NCBI GenBank assembly: GCA_030157865.1
Contig: JAOATY010000033.1
Location: 87,507-137,339, forward strand
DNA from: Candidatus Nanopelagicales bacterium
GTDB taxonomy: Bacteria; Actinomycetota; Actinomycetes; S36-B12; UBA5976
Direction: 5' to 3'
Length of the DNA: 49,833 nucleotides
Part shown: positions 8,296 to 17,894 of the stretch, one piece after another
Position numbering within the stretch: the first letter of the stretch is position 1
How the letters are laid out: the number at the start of each line of letters is the position of its first letter
Made by a program: the position numbers and the translations under genes
The notes under the pieces: generated by a model
Seen by the model: only the letters and a program-made list of their open reading frames with translations
What the model was told of the DNA's origin: nothing
The model's database searches: none

Positions 8296-9723
8296 ATGGG
8301 ACACCAAAACATCATTGATTTACTTGATCAACACTTCTTGCAACACCAACAAGAAAGGAAGATTCCGGGTGTTGCCTATGGGTTGATCAAAGACGGCGAA
8401 CTAGTTCATTCCAAAGGTTTTGGTGAAACTGTCCTTGATTCAAATACCTGTCCTGCTAAGTCCAGTGTCTTTCGCATTGCCTCAATGACAAAAAGCTTTA
8501 CCGCCACCGCAATCCTGTTGCTTCGTGATGCTGGCAAACTTCGCCTTGATGATGACATCACTATCTACTTGCCTTGGACCGACAGCATTGGGATTCCAGA
8601 ATTTGGTCACGTAATTACGATTCGTGATCTGTTAACTATGAACGCTGGTTTTCCAACCGATGATCCTTGGGGTGATCGACAAGAGAGTTTAGAAATCGAA
8701 ACTTTCGATGACTTGGTTAGCCAAGGACTTTCGTTTACTCGCGCACCGAGGATGGGGTTTGAATATTCAAATCTTGGCTATGCATTATTAGGTCGAGTAA
8801 TCAGCGTTGTTAGTGGAATGGACTATTTAGATTTTGTTAAGACTGAGATACATAAGCCACTAACAATGTCTTCAACAACATTTCATCAATCAGAAGTTTC
8901 ACTTGATCAATTTGTGCAAGGGTACGCCGATTTCGCAAGTGGCTTTGTGGCTGAGCCATTGACGGTCCCTGGTGCATTTAGTGCAATGGGCGGACTACTT
9001 AGCAATGTTGAAGACTTAGCGAAATGGGTAGCTGGTTTTCAATCAGCTTGGGATGAAACGTCACAGCATCCATTGCAAAAGTGGAGTCGACGTGAGATGC
9101 AGGAACCACAGCGACATGTTCGAACCGCTGCATTTACGGATCCACATACTGATCAAATTAAATCGATCACAACTTCATATGGCTACGGACTGCTCGTTGA
9201 TGACGATTCGCTACTTGGTCGATTTGTTTCACACAGTGGTGGCTATCCAGGTTTCGGGTCTCACATGCGTTGGCACCCAGAATCCGGTTGGGGAATCGTG
9301 GCACTCGGCAATCGAACTTACGCTCCGATGATGCCTGCGGCCAGCGAAGCTATGAATCTAATCGTTCGTGACCATGTAACGGCAAATGCAGTTTCGGAAA
9401 GGCAACTTTGGCCAGAAACCGTTGCTGCAATTTCTGCGGTCGAAGAATTGCTGGCATCAGGAAATCAATCGATTGCCGATGACTGGTTTGCCGTGAACAT
9501 GGACTTGGATCAACCAAGATCTGAGCGAATGGCTGCAATTTCCGCCTTGCTTGGTAACGGATCCAAAATTTCACGGGTTCCGGAAAGTTTGAAAAGCACC
9601 ACCCCAGCTCATGCAAAATGGCAGGTCGCCAGTGATGCCGGGTTGCTGGAAATTGAAATCCTATTAACGCCAACTAAGCCACCAAAAGTTCAAACATTAA
9701 AGGTGGCTAAAGTCCTATCGTGA
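8296..9723 (+). CDS. Serine hydrolase, class C beta-lactamase/esterase family
   Basis: 475-aa penicillin-binding-protein-like hydrolase. The catalytic SxxK tetrad is Ser63-Met-Thr-Lys66, YSN is at 157–159, and an HSGG box replaces KTG near residue 314, typical of EstB-like esterases and D-aminopeptidases rather than true beta-lactamases. A variable C-terminal domain of about 120 aa follows. There is no obvious export signal at the N-terminus (MGHQNIIDLLDQHFLQ), so it is probably cytoplasmic and acts on a small ester or peptide. The gene is transcribed away from the MpaB-like gene. Confidence 0.85.
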   Translation: MGHQNIIDLLDQHFLQHQQERKIPGVAYGLIKDGELVHSKGFGETVLDSNTCPAKSSVFRIASMTKSFTATAILLLRDAGKLRLDDDITIYLPWTDSIGIPEFGHVITIRDLLTMNAGFPTDDPWGDRQESLEIETFDDLVSQGLSFTRAPRMGFEYSNLGYALLGRVISVVSGMDYLDFVKTEIHKPLTMSSTTFHQSEVSLDQFVQGYADFASGFVAEPLTVPGAFSAMGGLLSNVEDLAKWVAGFQSAWDETSQHPLQKWSRREMQEPQRHVRTAAFTDPHTDQIKSITTSYGYGLLVDDDSLLGRFVSHSGGYPGFGSHMRWHPESGWGIVALGNRTYAPMMPAASEAMNLIVRDHVTANAVSERQLWPETVAAISAVEELLASGNQSIADDWFAVNMDLDQPRSERMAAISALLGNGSKISRVPESLKSTTPAHAKWQVASDAGLLEIEILLTPTKPPKVQTLKVAKVLS

Positions 9724-9759
9724 GCAATAACGTCACAAGCAAGTGTCTAAGATAAATAA

Positions 9760-9773
9760 GGTGCCAATCGCAC
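9760..9773 (+). other. Small hairpin in the kup leader
   Basis: GGTGC-CAATC-GCACC (read from 9760) is a perfect 5-bp stem about 25 bp before the kup start. It is too small to match any known potassium or cyclic-di-AMP riboswitch; it may modestly affect translation or be chance. Confidence 0.25.
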
Positions 9774-9799
9774 CATTGACTGCTATCGAAAGAACTTAG

Positions 9800-11692
9800 A
9801 TGTCTAAGCCAAATGGCAATTCCGTTAAAGATGCTTCACATACACATAAGGCTGGAACTGCGAGCTTAGTTTTAGGTGCAACTGGTGTTGTCTTTGGTGA
9901 CATCGGTACTAGCCCTATTTATGCATTCAAAGAAACTGTGCATACCTCTGGCGCTGGACCGGAAAGTATCTTCGGAGTTACTTCCCTGTTCTTTTGGACA
10001 TTAGTAATTGTTGTTTCAGTTAAGTACTTAACTTTCGTCATGCGCGCTGATAACCGCGGTGAAGGTGGCATCCTTGCGCTGCTTTCGTTAATGCCAGAAA
10101 AATACCGCAAGCCAAAAAGTGGCAATGAAAAAGCATTGCTTTTCTTAGTTCTTGTTGGAACTGCACTTCTCTTTGGTGACGGCGTACTTACACCTGCGAT
10201 CAGTGTGCTTTCTGCAACCGAGGGTCTCGCACAACTTGATTCTGCATTTGAAGGTACTGCTGTTCCATTAACAGTCGTAATCTTGGCAATTTTGTTTTTA
10301 GTTCAATACCGAGGCACACACTCGATGGGAAAGATTTTCGGTCCAGTTATGACCGTGTGGTTCATCCTGATCGGTGGCCTGGGTATTTATCGTTTCATGG
10401 CCGAGCCATCTGTTATCAAAGCGCTGTCACCGGTTTATGCAATTGAATTCATCGGCAGCAATGGTGCCAAGACTCTAGTTGTGCTTGCCTCAGTAATTCT
10501 GTGTGTCACTGGTGCTGAAGCACTTTATGCCGACATGGGTCACTTTGGTAAGAATCCGATTCGGCTTGCTTGGATTTTCCTCGTTGGTCCATCACTTGTT
10601 ATTTGCTACCTAGGACAAGCAGCTTTAGTTACTTCAAATCCAGAAGCATCTTCTAACCCATTCTTCGGGCTAGCACCAAATGACGGCATGCTTTTGGCAA
10701 TGGTTCTAGTGGCAACCATGGCAACGGTCATCGCATCACAAGCTTTGATCACTGGTGTTTTCTCGTTATCGCGCCAAGCTGTTCAGTTAGGACTGTTCCC
10801 ACGTCTAACTATTCGTCATACCAGCGCTGACACTGAAGGTCAGATTTATGTGCCGATTGTTAACTGGCTGGTTGGTGCCACCAGCATCGTTTTGGTTATT
10901 GGCTTCCAGTCCTCATCAGCTTTAGCCAGTGCTTATGTGTTGGCAATTGCCGGAACTATGGCCATTACAACGATTGCGTTCTACGTTGTTGCTCGCCAAA
11001 TCTGGAAGTGGCCGCTTTATAAAGCTGCACCGCTAACCGGCATTTTCTTGATCGTTGATTTGGCATTCTTACTTGGAACTGCTTCTCACATTTTCGATGG
11101 CGGTTGGGTCCCAGTTCTACTTGGTGGAATTGTTCTAGCGTTGATGTTGATTTGGCGCCTTGGAAATCTTGCACTGAACAAGAAGATGCGTGAATCAAGT
11201 CGTACGTGGCAAGAAATTTATGCAGGATGTGAATCCGGTGAGATCGCAATGGTTCCTGGAATTGGAATCTTTATGGCATCACCTGCCGAAGTTGTCCCAG
11301 CTGCCTTGATCTCGCACGTTACGATCATGCACTCGTTGCCTGAGTCGGTCATGGTTGTCACAGTTAAGTCAGACACTCAGCCCGTAAGCACCACACCTGT
11401 TTTAGTTGATCACATCACTGATCGATTAACGCAAGTAACGATTACTGCTGGATACATGGAAACCGTTAATGTACCGAGTATTTTGCAGCGCAGCGCACTA
11501 AGTATTGATGACGAAAAGTCTGCAACGTATTACCTTTCTGAGCGTCACTTCTTAGCTTCTGAAGGTGGCACTCTTGGTAATCGCACTGAAAACCTATTCG
11601 AGATTTTGCACCGCAATGCGGTCTCGCCAACTCAGTTCTATGGTTTGCCGTATGACAGAGTTATCACAATTGGAACTCGCATCGACTTATAA
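9800..11692 (+). CDS. kup: Kup-family low-affinity potassium uptake protein
   Basis: 630-aa proton-coupled potassium symporter of the KUP/HAK/KT family. The signature near the N-terminus, VFGDIGTSPIYAFKET, is diagnostic, followed by about 12 membrane segments to residue 450 and a soluble C-terminal domain of about 170 aa beginning near the MRESSRTWQEIY stretch. The family's GEGG (NRGEGGILALL) and FGDGVLTPAISVLSA motifs are present. The gene stands alone, followed by a strong bidirectional terminator. Length and motifs are complete, so it should be functional. Confidence 0.96.
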   Translation: MSKPNGNSVKDASHTHKAGTASLVLGATGVVFGDIGTSPIYAFKETVHTSGAGPESIFGVTSLFFWTLVIVVSVKYLTFVMRADNRGEGGILALLSLMPEKYRKPKSGNEKALLFLVLVGTALLFGDGVLTPAISVLSATEGLAQLDSAFEGTAVPLTVVILAILFLVQYRGTHSMGKIFGPVMTVWFILIGGLGIYRFMAEPSVIKALSPVYAIEFIGSNGAKTLVVLASVILCVTGAEALYADMGHFGKNPIRLAWIFLVGPSLVICYLGQAALVTSNPEASSNPFFGLAPNDGMLLAMVLVATMATVIASQALITGVFSLSRQAVQLGLFPRLTIRHTSADTEGQIYVPIVNWLVGATSIVLVIGFQSSSALASAYVLAIAGTMAITTIAFYVVARQIWKWPLYKAAPLTGIFLIVDLAFLLGTASHIFDGGWVPVLLGGIVLALMLIWRLGNLALNKKMRESSRTWQEIYAGCESGEIAMVPGIGIFMASPAEVVPAALISHVTIMHSLPESVMVVTVKSDTQPVSTTPVLVDHITDRLTQVTITAGYMETVNVPSILQRSALSIDDEKSATYYLSERHFLASEGGTLGNRTENLFEILHRNAVSPTQFYGLPYDRVITIGTRIDL

Positions 11693-11701
11693 GAGTTAAA
11701 T

Positions 11702-11739
11702 ACCAAAGCCCGCTTTCAAATCTGAAAGCGGGCTTTGGT
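11702..11739. terminator. Strong bidirectional rho-independent terminator between kup and the HisD-family gene
   Basis: A perfect 16-bp stem, ACCAAAGCCCGCTTTC (11702–11717) with its complement at 11724–11739, closes a 6-base loop and is followed by TTTTGTTT on the plus strand. On the minus strand the trailing sequence is less T-rich but the hairpin can also end the branched-chain dehydrogenase operon. Confidence 0.9.
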
Positions 11740-11749
11740 TTTGTTTAGA

Positions 11750-13072
11750 TTATTTACCGGCGTTCAGCATTTCGATGCGTAGGTCAGCTGTTGCCTTATG
11801 AGCTGACATGCCTTCGAACCCTGCAATAGCCGAGTTGTGTGGAGCAACCTGCATCGTGGATTCACGAGTAGAGGTTTGGTAAGTCACTGGCTTTAGGAAG
11901 CGACCAACTGACAAACCTGATGTGTACTTCGCGCCACCACCAGTTGGAAGCACGTGGTTAGTGCCTGTAGTTCCCTTGTCAGCGTAAGAAACTGTGGACC
12001 ATTCACCGATAAACAATGAGCCATAGTTCTTTAGGTGCTTTAAGTAATAGTCATTGTCACCAGTGAGAATTTCTAAGTGTTCTGGTGCCAAAGTGTCCAT
12101 AACTTCGATGGCTTCATCTGGAGTCTTTACCAAGTAAACGGTTCCGTAATCGCGCCAAGCTGGACCGGCGATGTATTCGGTGGAAAGTTCGCCAAGCTGA
12201 CGCTTAACTTCTTCGATTACGGCAAGACCAAGTTCACGTGAAGTTGTAACAAGTGATGCCGGTGACTGCATGCCATGTTCAGCCTGACCCAATAGGTCAC
12301 AGGCAACCATACGAGCATCTGCAGTTTCATCTGCAATAACTGCAACTTCAGATGGTCCAGCAAGTAGATCGATACCTACGCGACCAAACAACTGACGCTT
12401 TGCTTCGGCAACGTATGCGTTACCCGCACCAACCAAAATATCTACTGGTTTTTCACCAAGAAGACCGAAGGTCATTGCTGCAAGAGCCTGAACGCCACCA
12501 AGAATGAAGGTGCGGTCTACGCCGGAAAGGTAAGCAGAGTAAAGAACAGCATCATTGCCACCAGTTTCAGACATCGGCGGAGTGCAAGCCATAGTCATTG
12601 GAACACCAGCAATTTTGGATACACCAACAGTCATGAATGCTGAAGAAAGAATTGGGAAGTTACCTGCAGGCAAGTAAGCACCAACGCGTTCGATTGGAAT
12701 GTACTTCTGACCCAACACAACACCCGGTGTTGTCTCAAGTTCGAAGTCAACTAAGTGCTTGCGAGTTTCAGTTGCAAACATCTTTGTCCGCTCGGAACCA
12801 ATTTCAAGTGCCTTACGAAGTTCTGGTGAAAGCTTGTCACCAGTCTTTGCCAAGTCAGCTGCACTTAATTCAAAGTCTTTGTCCCACTTATCTAGATCGC
12901 GGGAATACTTTCTAACGGCATCAATGCCATTCTTTTCAATTTCGGAAAGCATCTTCGAAACAGTTTCGATTACCTCAGGCAAACGCTGCGCTGGAGGGGA
13001 ATCGAGTTCTGGTGCTTTAAGCACTTCGATTTCAGCTTTAAGGAACTTTTTATCGGCTTCTGTAATACGCAT
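11750..13072 (-). CDS. HisD-family NAD-dependent dehydrogenase (histidinol dehydrogenase homologue, probably not histidine biosynthesis)
   Basis: 440-aa protein with the HisD fold. Zinc ligands Gln263, His266, Asp365 and His425 and catalytic Glu331-His332 (LAPEHLE) all align. The family oxidises an alcohol to an acid in two NAD steps. Around the substrate site it reads GTNHVLPTGGGAKYTSGLSVGRFLKPVTYQ (371–399 region), and the VG-FLK-VTYQ pattern resembles HpsN-like (sulfopropanediol dehydrogenase) paralogues more than true histidinol dehydrogenases. It is the fifth gene of the branched-chain oxoacid dehydrogenase operon, 21 bp after lpd, with no his genes nearby. Family is sure; substrate is not. 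It could still be the only HisD of the cell. Confidence 0.85.
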   Translation of the reverse strand: MRITEADKKFLKAEIEVLKAPELDSPPAQRLPEVIETVSKMLSEIEKNGIDAVRKYSRDLDKWDKDFELSAADLAKTGDKLSPELRKALEIGSERTKMFATETRKHLVDFELETTPGVVLGQKYIPIERVGAYLPAGNFPILSSAFMTVGVSKIAGVPMTMACTPPMSETGGNDAVLYSAYLSGVDRTFILGGVQALAAMTFGLLGEKPVDILVGAGNAYVAEAKRQLFGRVGIDLLAGPSEVAVIADETADARMVACDLLGQAEHGMQSPASLVTTSRELGLAVIEEVKRQLGELSTEYIAGPAWRDYGTVYLVKTPDEAIEVMDTLAPEHLEILTGDNDYYLKHLKNYGSLFIGEWSTVSYADKGTTGTNHVLPTGGGAKYTSGLSVGRFLKPVTYQTSTRESTMQVAPHNSAIAGFEGMSAHKATADLRIEMLNAGK

Positions 13073-13093
13073 GGTTAAAACGTACTTCCCTTC

Positions 13094-14521
13094 TTAGGTA
13101 TTGCGTTGGCGTTTTGGTGAAACATGTATTGGAAATCCCAATCCGACTCGAGCGGCCTCTGGCAAAGTTTCGCTCATCGATGGGTGAGGATGAATTGTGT
13201 CGGCTAGATCTTGCAGGTTTGCGCCCATTTCAATAGCCAGAGTTACTTCAGCAATGTATTCCGAGGCATGAGGTCCGACAATTTGGGCACCAAGCACAAT
13301 GCCATCTGGAGTATGGACTAATTGCGCAAAGCCGACTTTTTCGCCAAGTGTGTAGGCCCGACCAGATGCAGCCATTGGGAACATTGCAGCGTGAGCTTGG
13401 TAACCAGCTTCTTTCGCTTCATCAACAGTTAGTCCAGTCATTGCGATTTCTGGATCACTGAATACAACAGCTGGGATTGCAGTTGGATCGAACTTCGCAT
13501 CATGGCCACTCAATACTTCAGCAGCCACGTGTGCTTCAGCACTCGCTTTATGAGCCAGCGCTGGACCAGGAGTTATGTCGCCAATTGCCGCGATCTTTGG
13601 AGTGACTAAAAGATCAGGGCCGACTTCAAGGATGCCTCGAGCATTTGGCTTGATGCCAATAACTTCCAATCCAAGGTCATCTGTGTTTGGGGTACGTCCA
13701 ATTGCGACAACGACGTAATCAACATCGATCCCGCTTTCAACACCATCGGTAGTGACGGTTAAGGACTTTCCGTTATCGCTTACTACCTTGGTGTTAACTC
13801 GAACATCAACACCAAGTTCACCAAGTCGTCGAGCAACTGGGGCAACCAAAGTTGAAGGTAAGGCAGGCAGCAATCTTTCGGCCGCTTCAATCATGATTAC
13901 TTTTGAACCAAGTTGAGCAAGTGCGGTGCCAAGTTCAACTCCGATGTATCCCCCACCAACAACTGCGATTGATTTTGGCAATACATCTAGTGCCAGCACG
14001 TCAGATGAATCAAGGATTCGTTTTCCATCGCGCGGTAAACCTGGAATCACTGTTGGGCGAGAGCCGGTGGCGATGATGCAATTCTTGAATTGAATGTGAG
14101 TTGGTGGAGCGTCACCGAATTCCAGCACACCCTGATCTTTTCGAGTGAAGCGGAAGAATCCTTGACGAACTTCAACGCCTGCAGTCTTAAGTAATTGACG
14201 AACACCACCATTTAAGCCACCGACGACTTCAGATTTCCAAGTTTGGAATTCCTTCATGTCTACAGTTGGTTCACCAGTAACTTTTAGGCCGCGCTTACCC
14301 CAACCAGATATGTCGTGAGTGGCGTGAGCCAGTCCGATTAATGCTTTGGAAGGGATGCAACCAACGTTTACACAAACGCCACCAAGTCCAGCTTCGCCTT
14401 GCGCATCAACTAAAACGACCTGGCGACCAAGTTGGGCGGCGGCAATTGCAGCGACATAACCACCGGGTCCACCGCCGATTACTAACAGGTCAACCGATGA
14501 CGGCATCTCTCCAACAACCAC
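13094..14521 (-). CDS. lpdA: Dihydrolipoyl dehydrogenase (E3)
   Basis: 475-aa flavoprotein that reoxidises dihydrolipoyl groups on E2 with NAD. FAD-binding GGGPGGYVAA is at residues 16–25, the redox disulfide is Cys50–Cys55 (GGVCVNVGCIPSK), the NAD fold is VVGGGYIGVELG, and the C-terminal HPHPSMSE carries the catalytic His. The start is GTG at 14521, 10 bp after the E2 stop; ATG at 14506 gives MPSSVDLLVIGG and is an alternative, but its GGAG is only 2 bases away. Co-located with E1 and E2, so it most likely serves this complex, though one E3 often serves several. Confidence 0.94.
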   Translation of the reverse strand: MVVGEMPSSVDLLVIGGGPGGYVAAIAAAQLGRQVVLVDAQGEAGLGGVCVNVGCIPSKALIGLAHATHDISGWGKRGLKVTGEPTVDMKEFQTWKSEVVGGLNGGVRQLLKTAGVEVRQGFFRFTRKDQGVLEFGDAPPTHIQFKNCIIATGSRPTVIPGLPRDGKRILDSSDVLALDVLPKSIAVVGGGYIGVELGTALAQLGSKVIMIEAAERLLPALPSTLVAPVARRLGELGVDVRVNTKVVSDNGKSLTVTTDGVESGIDVDYVVVAIGRTPNTDDLGLEVIGIKPNARGILEVGPDLLVTPKIAAIGDITPGPALAHKASAEAHVAAEVLSGHDAKFDPTAIPAVVFSDPEIAMTGLTVDEAKEAGYQAHAAMFPMAASGRAYTLGEKVGFAQLVHTPDGIVLGAQIVGPHASEYIAEVTLAIEMGANLQDLADTIHPHPSMSETLPEAARVGLGFPIHVSPKRQRNT

Positions 14522-14531
14522 AGTGTCTGCC

Positions 14532-15752
14532 CTACTTCACTAAAGATTCTGGGTTAAGTAAAAGTTTTGCGATGTCACTTACAAATGCGCCAAGGTGAGC
14601 ACCGTCATTGATTCGATGATCTGCGGCAACAACTATCGGCAGCACCATGCGAACTGCTGGGACACCGTCAACGGGAATTACCTTTTCGGCAATTCGGCCA
14701 AAGCCTGCAATTGCAACCTCAGGCGGGCGAATGATTGGTGTGCCCAACCAAGTTCCAAAAGAACCAAAGTTAGTAACGGTAAACGTGCCACCACCAAGTT
14801 GATCTGAAGTAGCTTTTCTGGTCTTAGCAAGTTCAGCGAGTTGTTCCGTTTGCTTTGCCAACATGGCAACTGTGAAGTCGTTTGCCTTGCGCATTACTGG
14901 AACGATTAAGCCATCTTCAGTAGCTGTGGCAAAACCAAGATTGATGTCGTCGTATTGACGGATCTCTCCCATTTCGGAATCAAAGCGGGCGTTAAACGTT
15001 GGATGATTCTGCAATGCGATAACGCAAGCACGCATCAAAAGTGGTGTTACTGAGAACTTGATTCCTTCTTTTTCAAACTGCGGCGCAAGTTCACTGCGTA
15101 ACGCCATAAGAGCAGTGGCATCAATTTCTTTGAATTCAGTGATGTGTGGGATTCGAAGTGCTTCAGACATGCTGGTCGCAATTTGTCGACGTAAACCGCG
15201 CAACTGAATCAAAGTCACGCCATTGCCATCAACTTGAGCGATTGATGGTGTTGTGTCTTGTGTAGGTGATGAAGTGCTTACACCCGACTTGGCATTGGTT
15301 ACATCGTCAGCTGTGATTCGGCCGTTTGGTCCTGATCCACTTATGGAATCGAGTGCAATACCAAGTGATGCGGCAAGCTTTCGGGTGCTTGGACTAGCCA
15401 GCGGGCGAATGTTGGTTGCGCGCGCAGGCGTTGCTGCCGAAGTTGAAGTTTGCTTTACATTGACAGCTGGAGCTGAAGCGTGCGCTGCGATGTCTTTTGA
15501 AACGACACCAGTTGCTTCAATTTGCATCAAGCTAGAACCAACGGCTAATACATCGCCAACTTTTGCACCAAGAGACTTAACAACTCCGGTAACTGGGGCG
15601 GGGATTTCAATTTGTGATTTGTCAGTTTCAACAACTACAACTGGCTGATCTTCTTTTACGGTGTCACCGACCGTGACTAACCACTCGATTACTTCAGCTT
15701 CGGCAATACCTTCGCCGACGTCAGCAAGCTTGTAGTCAATTAAGTTGCTCAT
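14532..15752 (-). CDS. bkdC: Branched-chain 2-oxoacid dehydrogenase complex, E2 acyltransferase
   Basis: 406-aa E2 core. One lipoyl domain (residues 1–80) carries lipoyl Lys45 in VETDKSQIEI. A flexible Ala/Thr/Ser-rich linker precedes the E1/E3-binding domain at about 116–151 (RPLASPSTRKLAASLG...). The catalytic acyltransferase domain ends with DHRINDG, His379 and Asp383 being catalytic. It transfers the branched acyl group to CoA. Start overlaps the E1beta stop by 4 bp (ATGA). A pyruvate dehydrogenase role is possible, but actinobacteria normally use the AceE type for pyruvate. Confidence 0.92.
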   Translation of the reverse strand: MSNLIDYKLADVGEGIAEAEVIEWLVTVGDTVKEDQPVVVVETDKSQIEIPAPVTGVVKSLGAKVGDVLAVGSSLMQIEATGVVSKDIAAHASAPAVNVKQTSTSAATPARATNIRPLASPSTRKLAASLGIALDSISGSGPNGRITADDVTNAKSGVSTSSPTQDTTPSIAQVDGNGVTLIQLRGLRRQIATSMSEALRIPHITEFKEIDATALMALRSELAPQFEKEGIKFSVTPLLMRACVIALQNHPTFNARFDSEMGEIRQYDDINLGFATATEDGLIVPVMRKANDFTVAMLAKQTEQLAELAKTRKATSDQLGGGTFTVTNFGSFGTWLGTPIIRPPEVAIAGFGRIAEKVIPVDGVPAVRMVLPIVVAADHRINDGAHLGAFVSDIAKLLLNPESLVK

Positions 15753-16732
15753 GCGGATGCCTTTGCCAAAGCAACTACTTCTGCAACAACTCGATCAACA
15801 TCAGGAATGTAAAGATCTTCAACGCCACCGAGTGGGTATGGAGTATCAGGTGCCGAGATTCGAATGATTGGTGCTTCCAAGCTGTAGAAACATTCTTGTT
15901 GAATGGTTGCAACCAGCTCGCCACCAAAACCACCAGTAAGCGGCGCTTCATGCAGAATCGCTACCCGACCGGTCTTTGCGACGGATTCAGAGATGCCAAC
16001 GATATCAAGTGGATTCAAGGAACGCAGATCAAGAACTTCAACACTAATTCCTTGTTCAGAAAGTTCTTCGGCTGCGCGTTCGGCAACGTTAACTGCAGCT
16101 GACCAAGCAATTAAAGTTACGTCCGCACCTTCGCGAGCAACCCGAAGTTTTCCAAGTGGAACTGTGTAGCGCTCGTCTGGCACTTCATCTTTAGTCAGGC
16201 GATAACCCTTAAGTGGCTCTAGATAAAGCACTGGATCATCTGATTCCATCGCAGCTGCAAGCAAGCCCTTTGCATCGTATGCAGTTGCTGGTGCAACAAC
16301 CTTTAATCCAGGTGTATGGGTATAGAACGCTTCAAATGCATCTGAGTGAAGTTCAGGAGTGCGAACACCGCCGCCAAATGGGGAACGAATTACAAGTGGA
16401 AGTGCATGTCTACCTTGGGAGCGATAGCGCAATCGCGCTACTTGTTGACCAATTTGGTGAAATGCCTGGTGGCCAAAACCAAGGAACTGCAATTCAATTA
16501 CTGGACGTAAGCCACTCATGGCTAAACCAATTCCAGATCCAACGATCACACCTTCAGCAAGTGGCATGTCGACAACACGTTCTTTGCCAAAGCGAGCTTG
16601 CAAACCATCAGTGGCACGGAACACTCCACCGAGTACACCGACATCTTCGCCGATGACTACAACTCGGTTGTCCGCTTCCATCTCTTGGCCTAGGCATTCG
16701 CGAATTGCTTCGATCATTGTCTTTTCGCTCAT
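15749..16732 (-). CDS. bkdB: Branched-chain 2-oxoacid dehydrogenase E1 component, beta subunit
   Basis: 327-aa transketolase-like E1beta, the usual length. Visible marks include VIGEDVGVLGGVFRATDGL near residue 26, the MPLAEGVIVGSGIGLAMSGL stretch, and RSPFGGGVRTPELHSDAFEA, where the paired subunit contacts thiamine diphosphate. It overlaps E1alpha by ATGA (4 bp) at its start and E2 by 4 bp at its end, so the three are translationally coupled. It works in the cytoplasmic complex oxidising 2-oxoacids of Val, Leu and Ile. Confidence 0.94.
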   Translation of the reverse strand: MSEKTMIEAIRECLGQEMEADNRVVVIGEDVGVLGGVFRATDGLQARFGKERVVDMPLAEGVIVGSGIGLAMSGLRPVIELQFLGFGHQAFHQIGQQVARLRYRSQGRHALPLVIRSPFGGGVRTPELHSDAFEAFYTHTPGLKVVAPATAYDAKGLLAAAMESDDPVLYLEPLKGYRLTKDEVPDERYTVPLGKLRVAREGADVTLIAWSAAVNVAERAAEELSEQGISVEVLDLRSLNPLDIVGISESVAKTGRVAILHEAPLTGGFGGELVATIQQECFYSLEAPIIRISAPDTPYPLGGVEDLYIPDVDRVVAEVVALAKASA

Positions 16733-17814
16733 CGGGCATCACCGTTTCGATTCGCCCAATCACGCTTTTGGTCAAGCATGCGTTGTGGTGGTTCGGCATA
16801 CACGTGATCAAATAGTGCATCACTTGTTGCAAGTGGTGTGTTGCGTGCGATTTCCATTGCGGCATCAATTTGAGCAGCGCAACTATCTAACAATTCTTGT
16901 TCTAGGTTTTCATTCCAGATTCCACGGCTGCGTAAGTAATTCTTAATGCGCTCTACTGGATCCTTCTGTTGCCACTTTTCAAGTTCTTGTTGATCGATGT
17001 ATCTAGTTGGATCATCGGCAGTGTTATGTGCACCAGTTCGATAAGTAACAGATTCAATTAATGTTGGGCCGCGGCCTGCACGGGCTTTAGCAACCGCTTG
17101 CTTAGTTACTTCATGAACTGCAAGCAAATCATTGCCATCAACCATTACGCCTTCAACGCCATAACCAATTGCACGTTCAGCGAAGGAACGGGCTGCAGTT
17201 TGATTTTCGCGTGGAGTAGAAATCGCCCAACCATTATTTTGTAAAAAGAAAATGACTGGCGCTTTCATAATTCCAGCCAGGTTCAAGCTTTCATGGAAGT
17301 CGCCTTCGGATGATGCGCCATCACCAAAGAATGTGATGACAACTCCATCGCCACCTTGCATCTTTAGTCCCCAAGCTAGTCCGGTTGCTTGTGGGATTTG
17401 TGCAGCTAATGAAATCTGCATTGGCAACATGTTTACGTTTGGCGGAATCGTGCCACCTTTTGGATTGCCCATAAAGTACAGCGCGAAGTTTTCGATTGGA
17501 TAACCGTGACGTATCAATGCTGGGAATTCACGATACTGCGGAACGATCCAATCTTTAGTTGGATCAAGTGCCGATGCCGCGCCAACTACGGAAGCCTCTT
17601 GGCCACGTACCGACGAAAAAGTTCCAAAGCGTCCTTGGCGTTGCATGCTGGTCGCTTTGTCATCAAAAACTCGTGTCAGCATCATGTAGCGAAGCGCTTC
17701 AAGAACGGCATCATCAGACATTGGGGATTCACCAGAATCCAAGATTCCAGAATCGGTTAAACGGCTAAATGGAGCGATCGGCTCAAAGTTCGGCAAAAAC
17801 CGCGATTCGCTCAT
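16729..17814 (-). CDS. bkdA: Branched-chain 2-oxoacid dehydrogenase E1 component, alpha subunit
   Basis: 361-aa thiamine-diphosphate-binding E1alpha. The thiamine motif GDGASSEGDFHESLNLAG followed by QNNGWAIS is clear; RYRTGAHNTADDPTRY matches the phosphorylation-loop region of E1alpha. The start chosen is ATG at 17814 (MSESRFLPNFEP), because GGAAGAG lies 7 bases upstream; a longer in-frame reading to 17850 has no better site. It is the first gene of a five-gene operon (E1alpha, E1beta, E2, E3, HisD-like) and is transcribed away from the racemase gene at 17955. Confidence 0.94.
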   Translation of the reverse strand: MSESRFLPNFEPIAPFSRLTDSGILDSGESPMSDDAVLEALRYMMLTRVFDDKATSMQRQGRFGTFSSVRGQEASVVGAASALDPTKDWIVPQYREFPALIRHGYPIENFALYFMGNPKGGTIPPNVNMLPMQISLAAQIPQATGLAWGLKMQGGDGVVITFFGDGASSEGDFHESLNLAGIMKAPVIFFLQNNGWAISTPRENQTAARSFAERAIGYGVEGVMVDGNDLLAVHEVTKQAVAKARAGRGPTLIESVTYRTGAHNTADDPTRYIDQQELEKWQQKDPVERIKNYLRSRGIWNENLEQELLDSCAAQIDAAMEIARNTPLATSDALFDHVYAEPPQRMLDQKRDWANRNGDAR

Positions 17815-17864
17815 GATTGCACTCTTCCACGCTGCGCCCAGCATTGGCAAGTGGCAAAACAGGC

Positions 17865-17893
17865 TTGACTTAGGGACTTTCTGGGCAAAGAAT
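17865..17893 (+). promoter_or_regulatory. Candidate sigma70-type promoter for the racemase–DadA–SDR unit
   Basis: TTGACT at 17865–17870 is followed after 17 bases by AAGAAT at 17888–17893. Spacing is ideal and the -35 is near consensus, the -10 moderate. The palindrome at 17895–17912 begins just downstream of the -10, where a bound repressor would block initiation. Confidence 0.4.
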
Positions 17894-17894
17894 G

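Noticed and set aside
11750-13072. Plain histidine-biosynthesis hisD
   Set aside because: Operon context and the altered substrate region argue against it, though it cannot be excluded without the rest of the genome.
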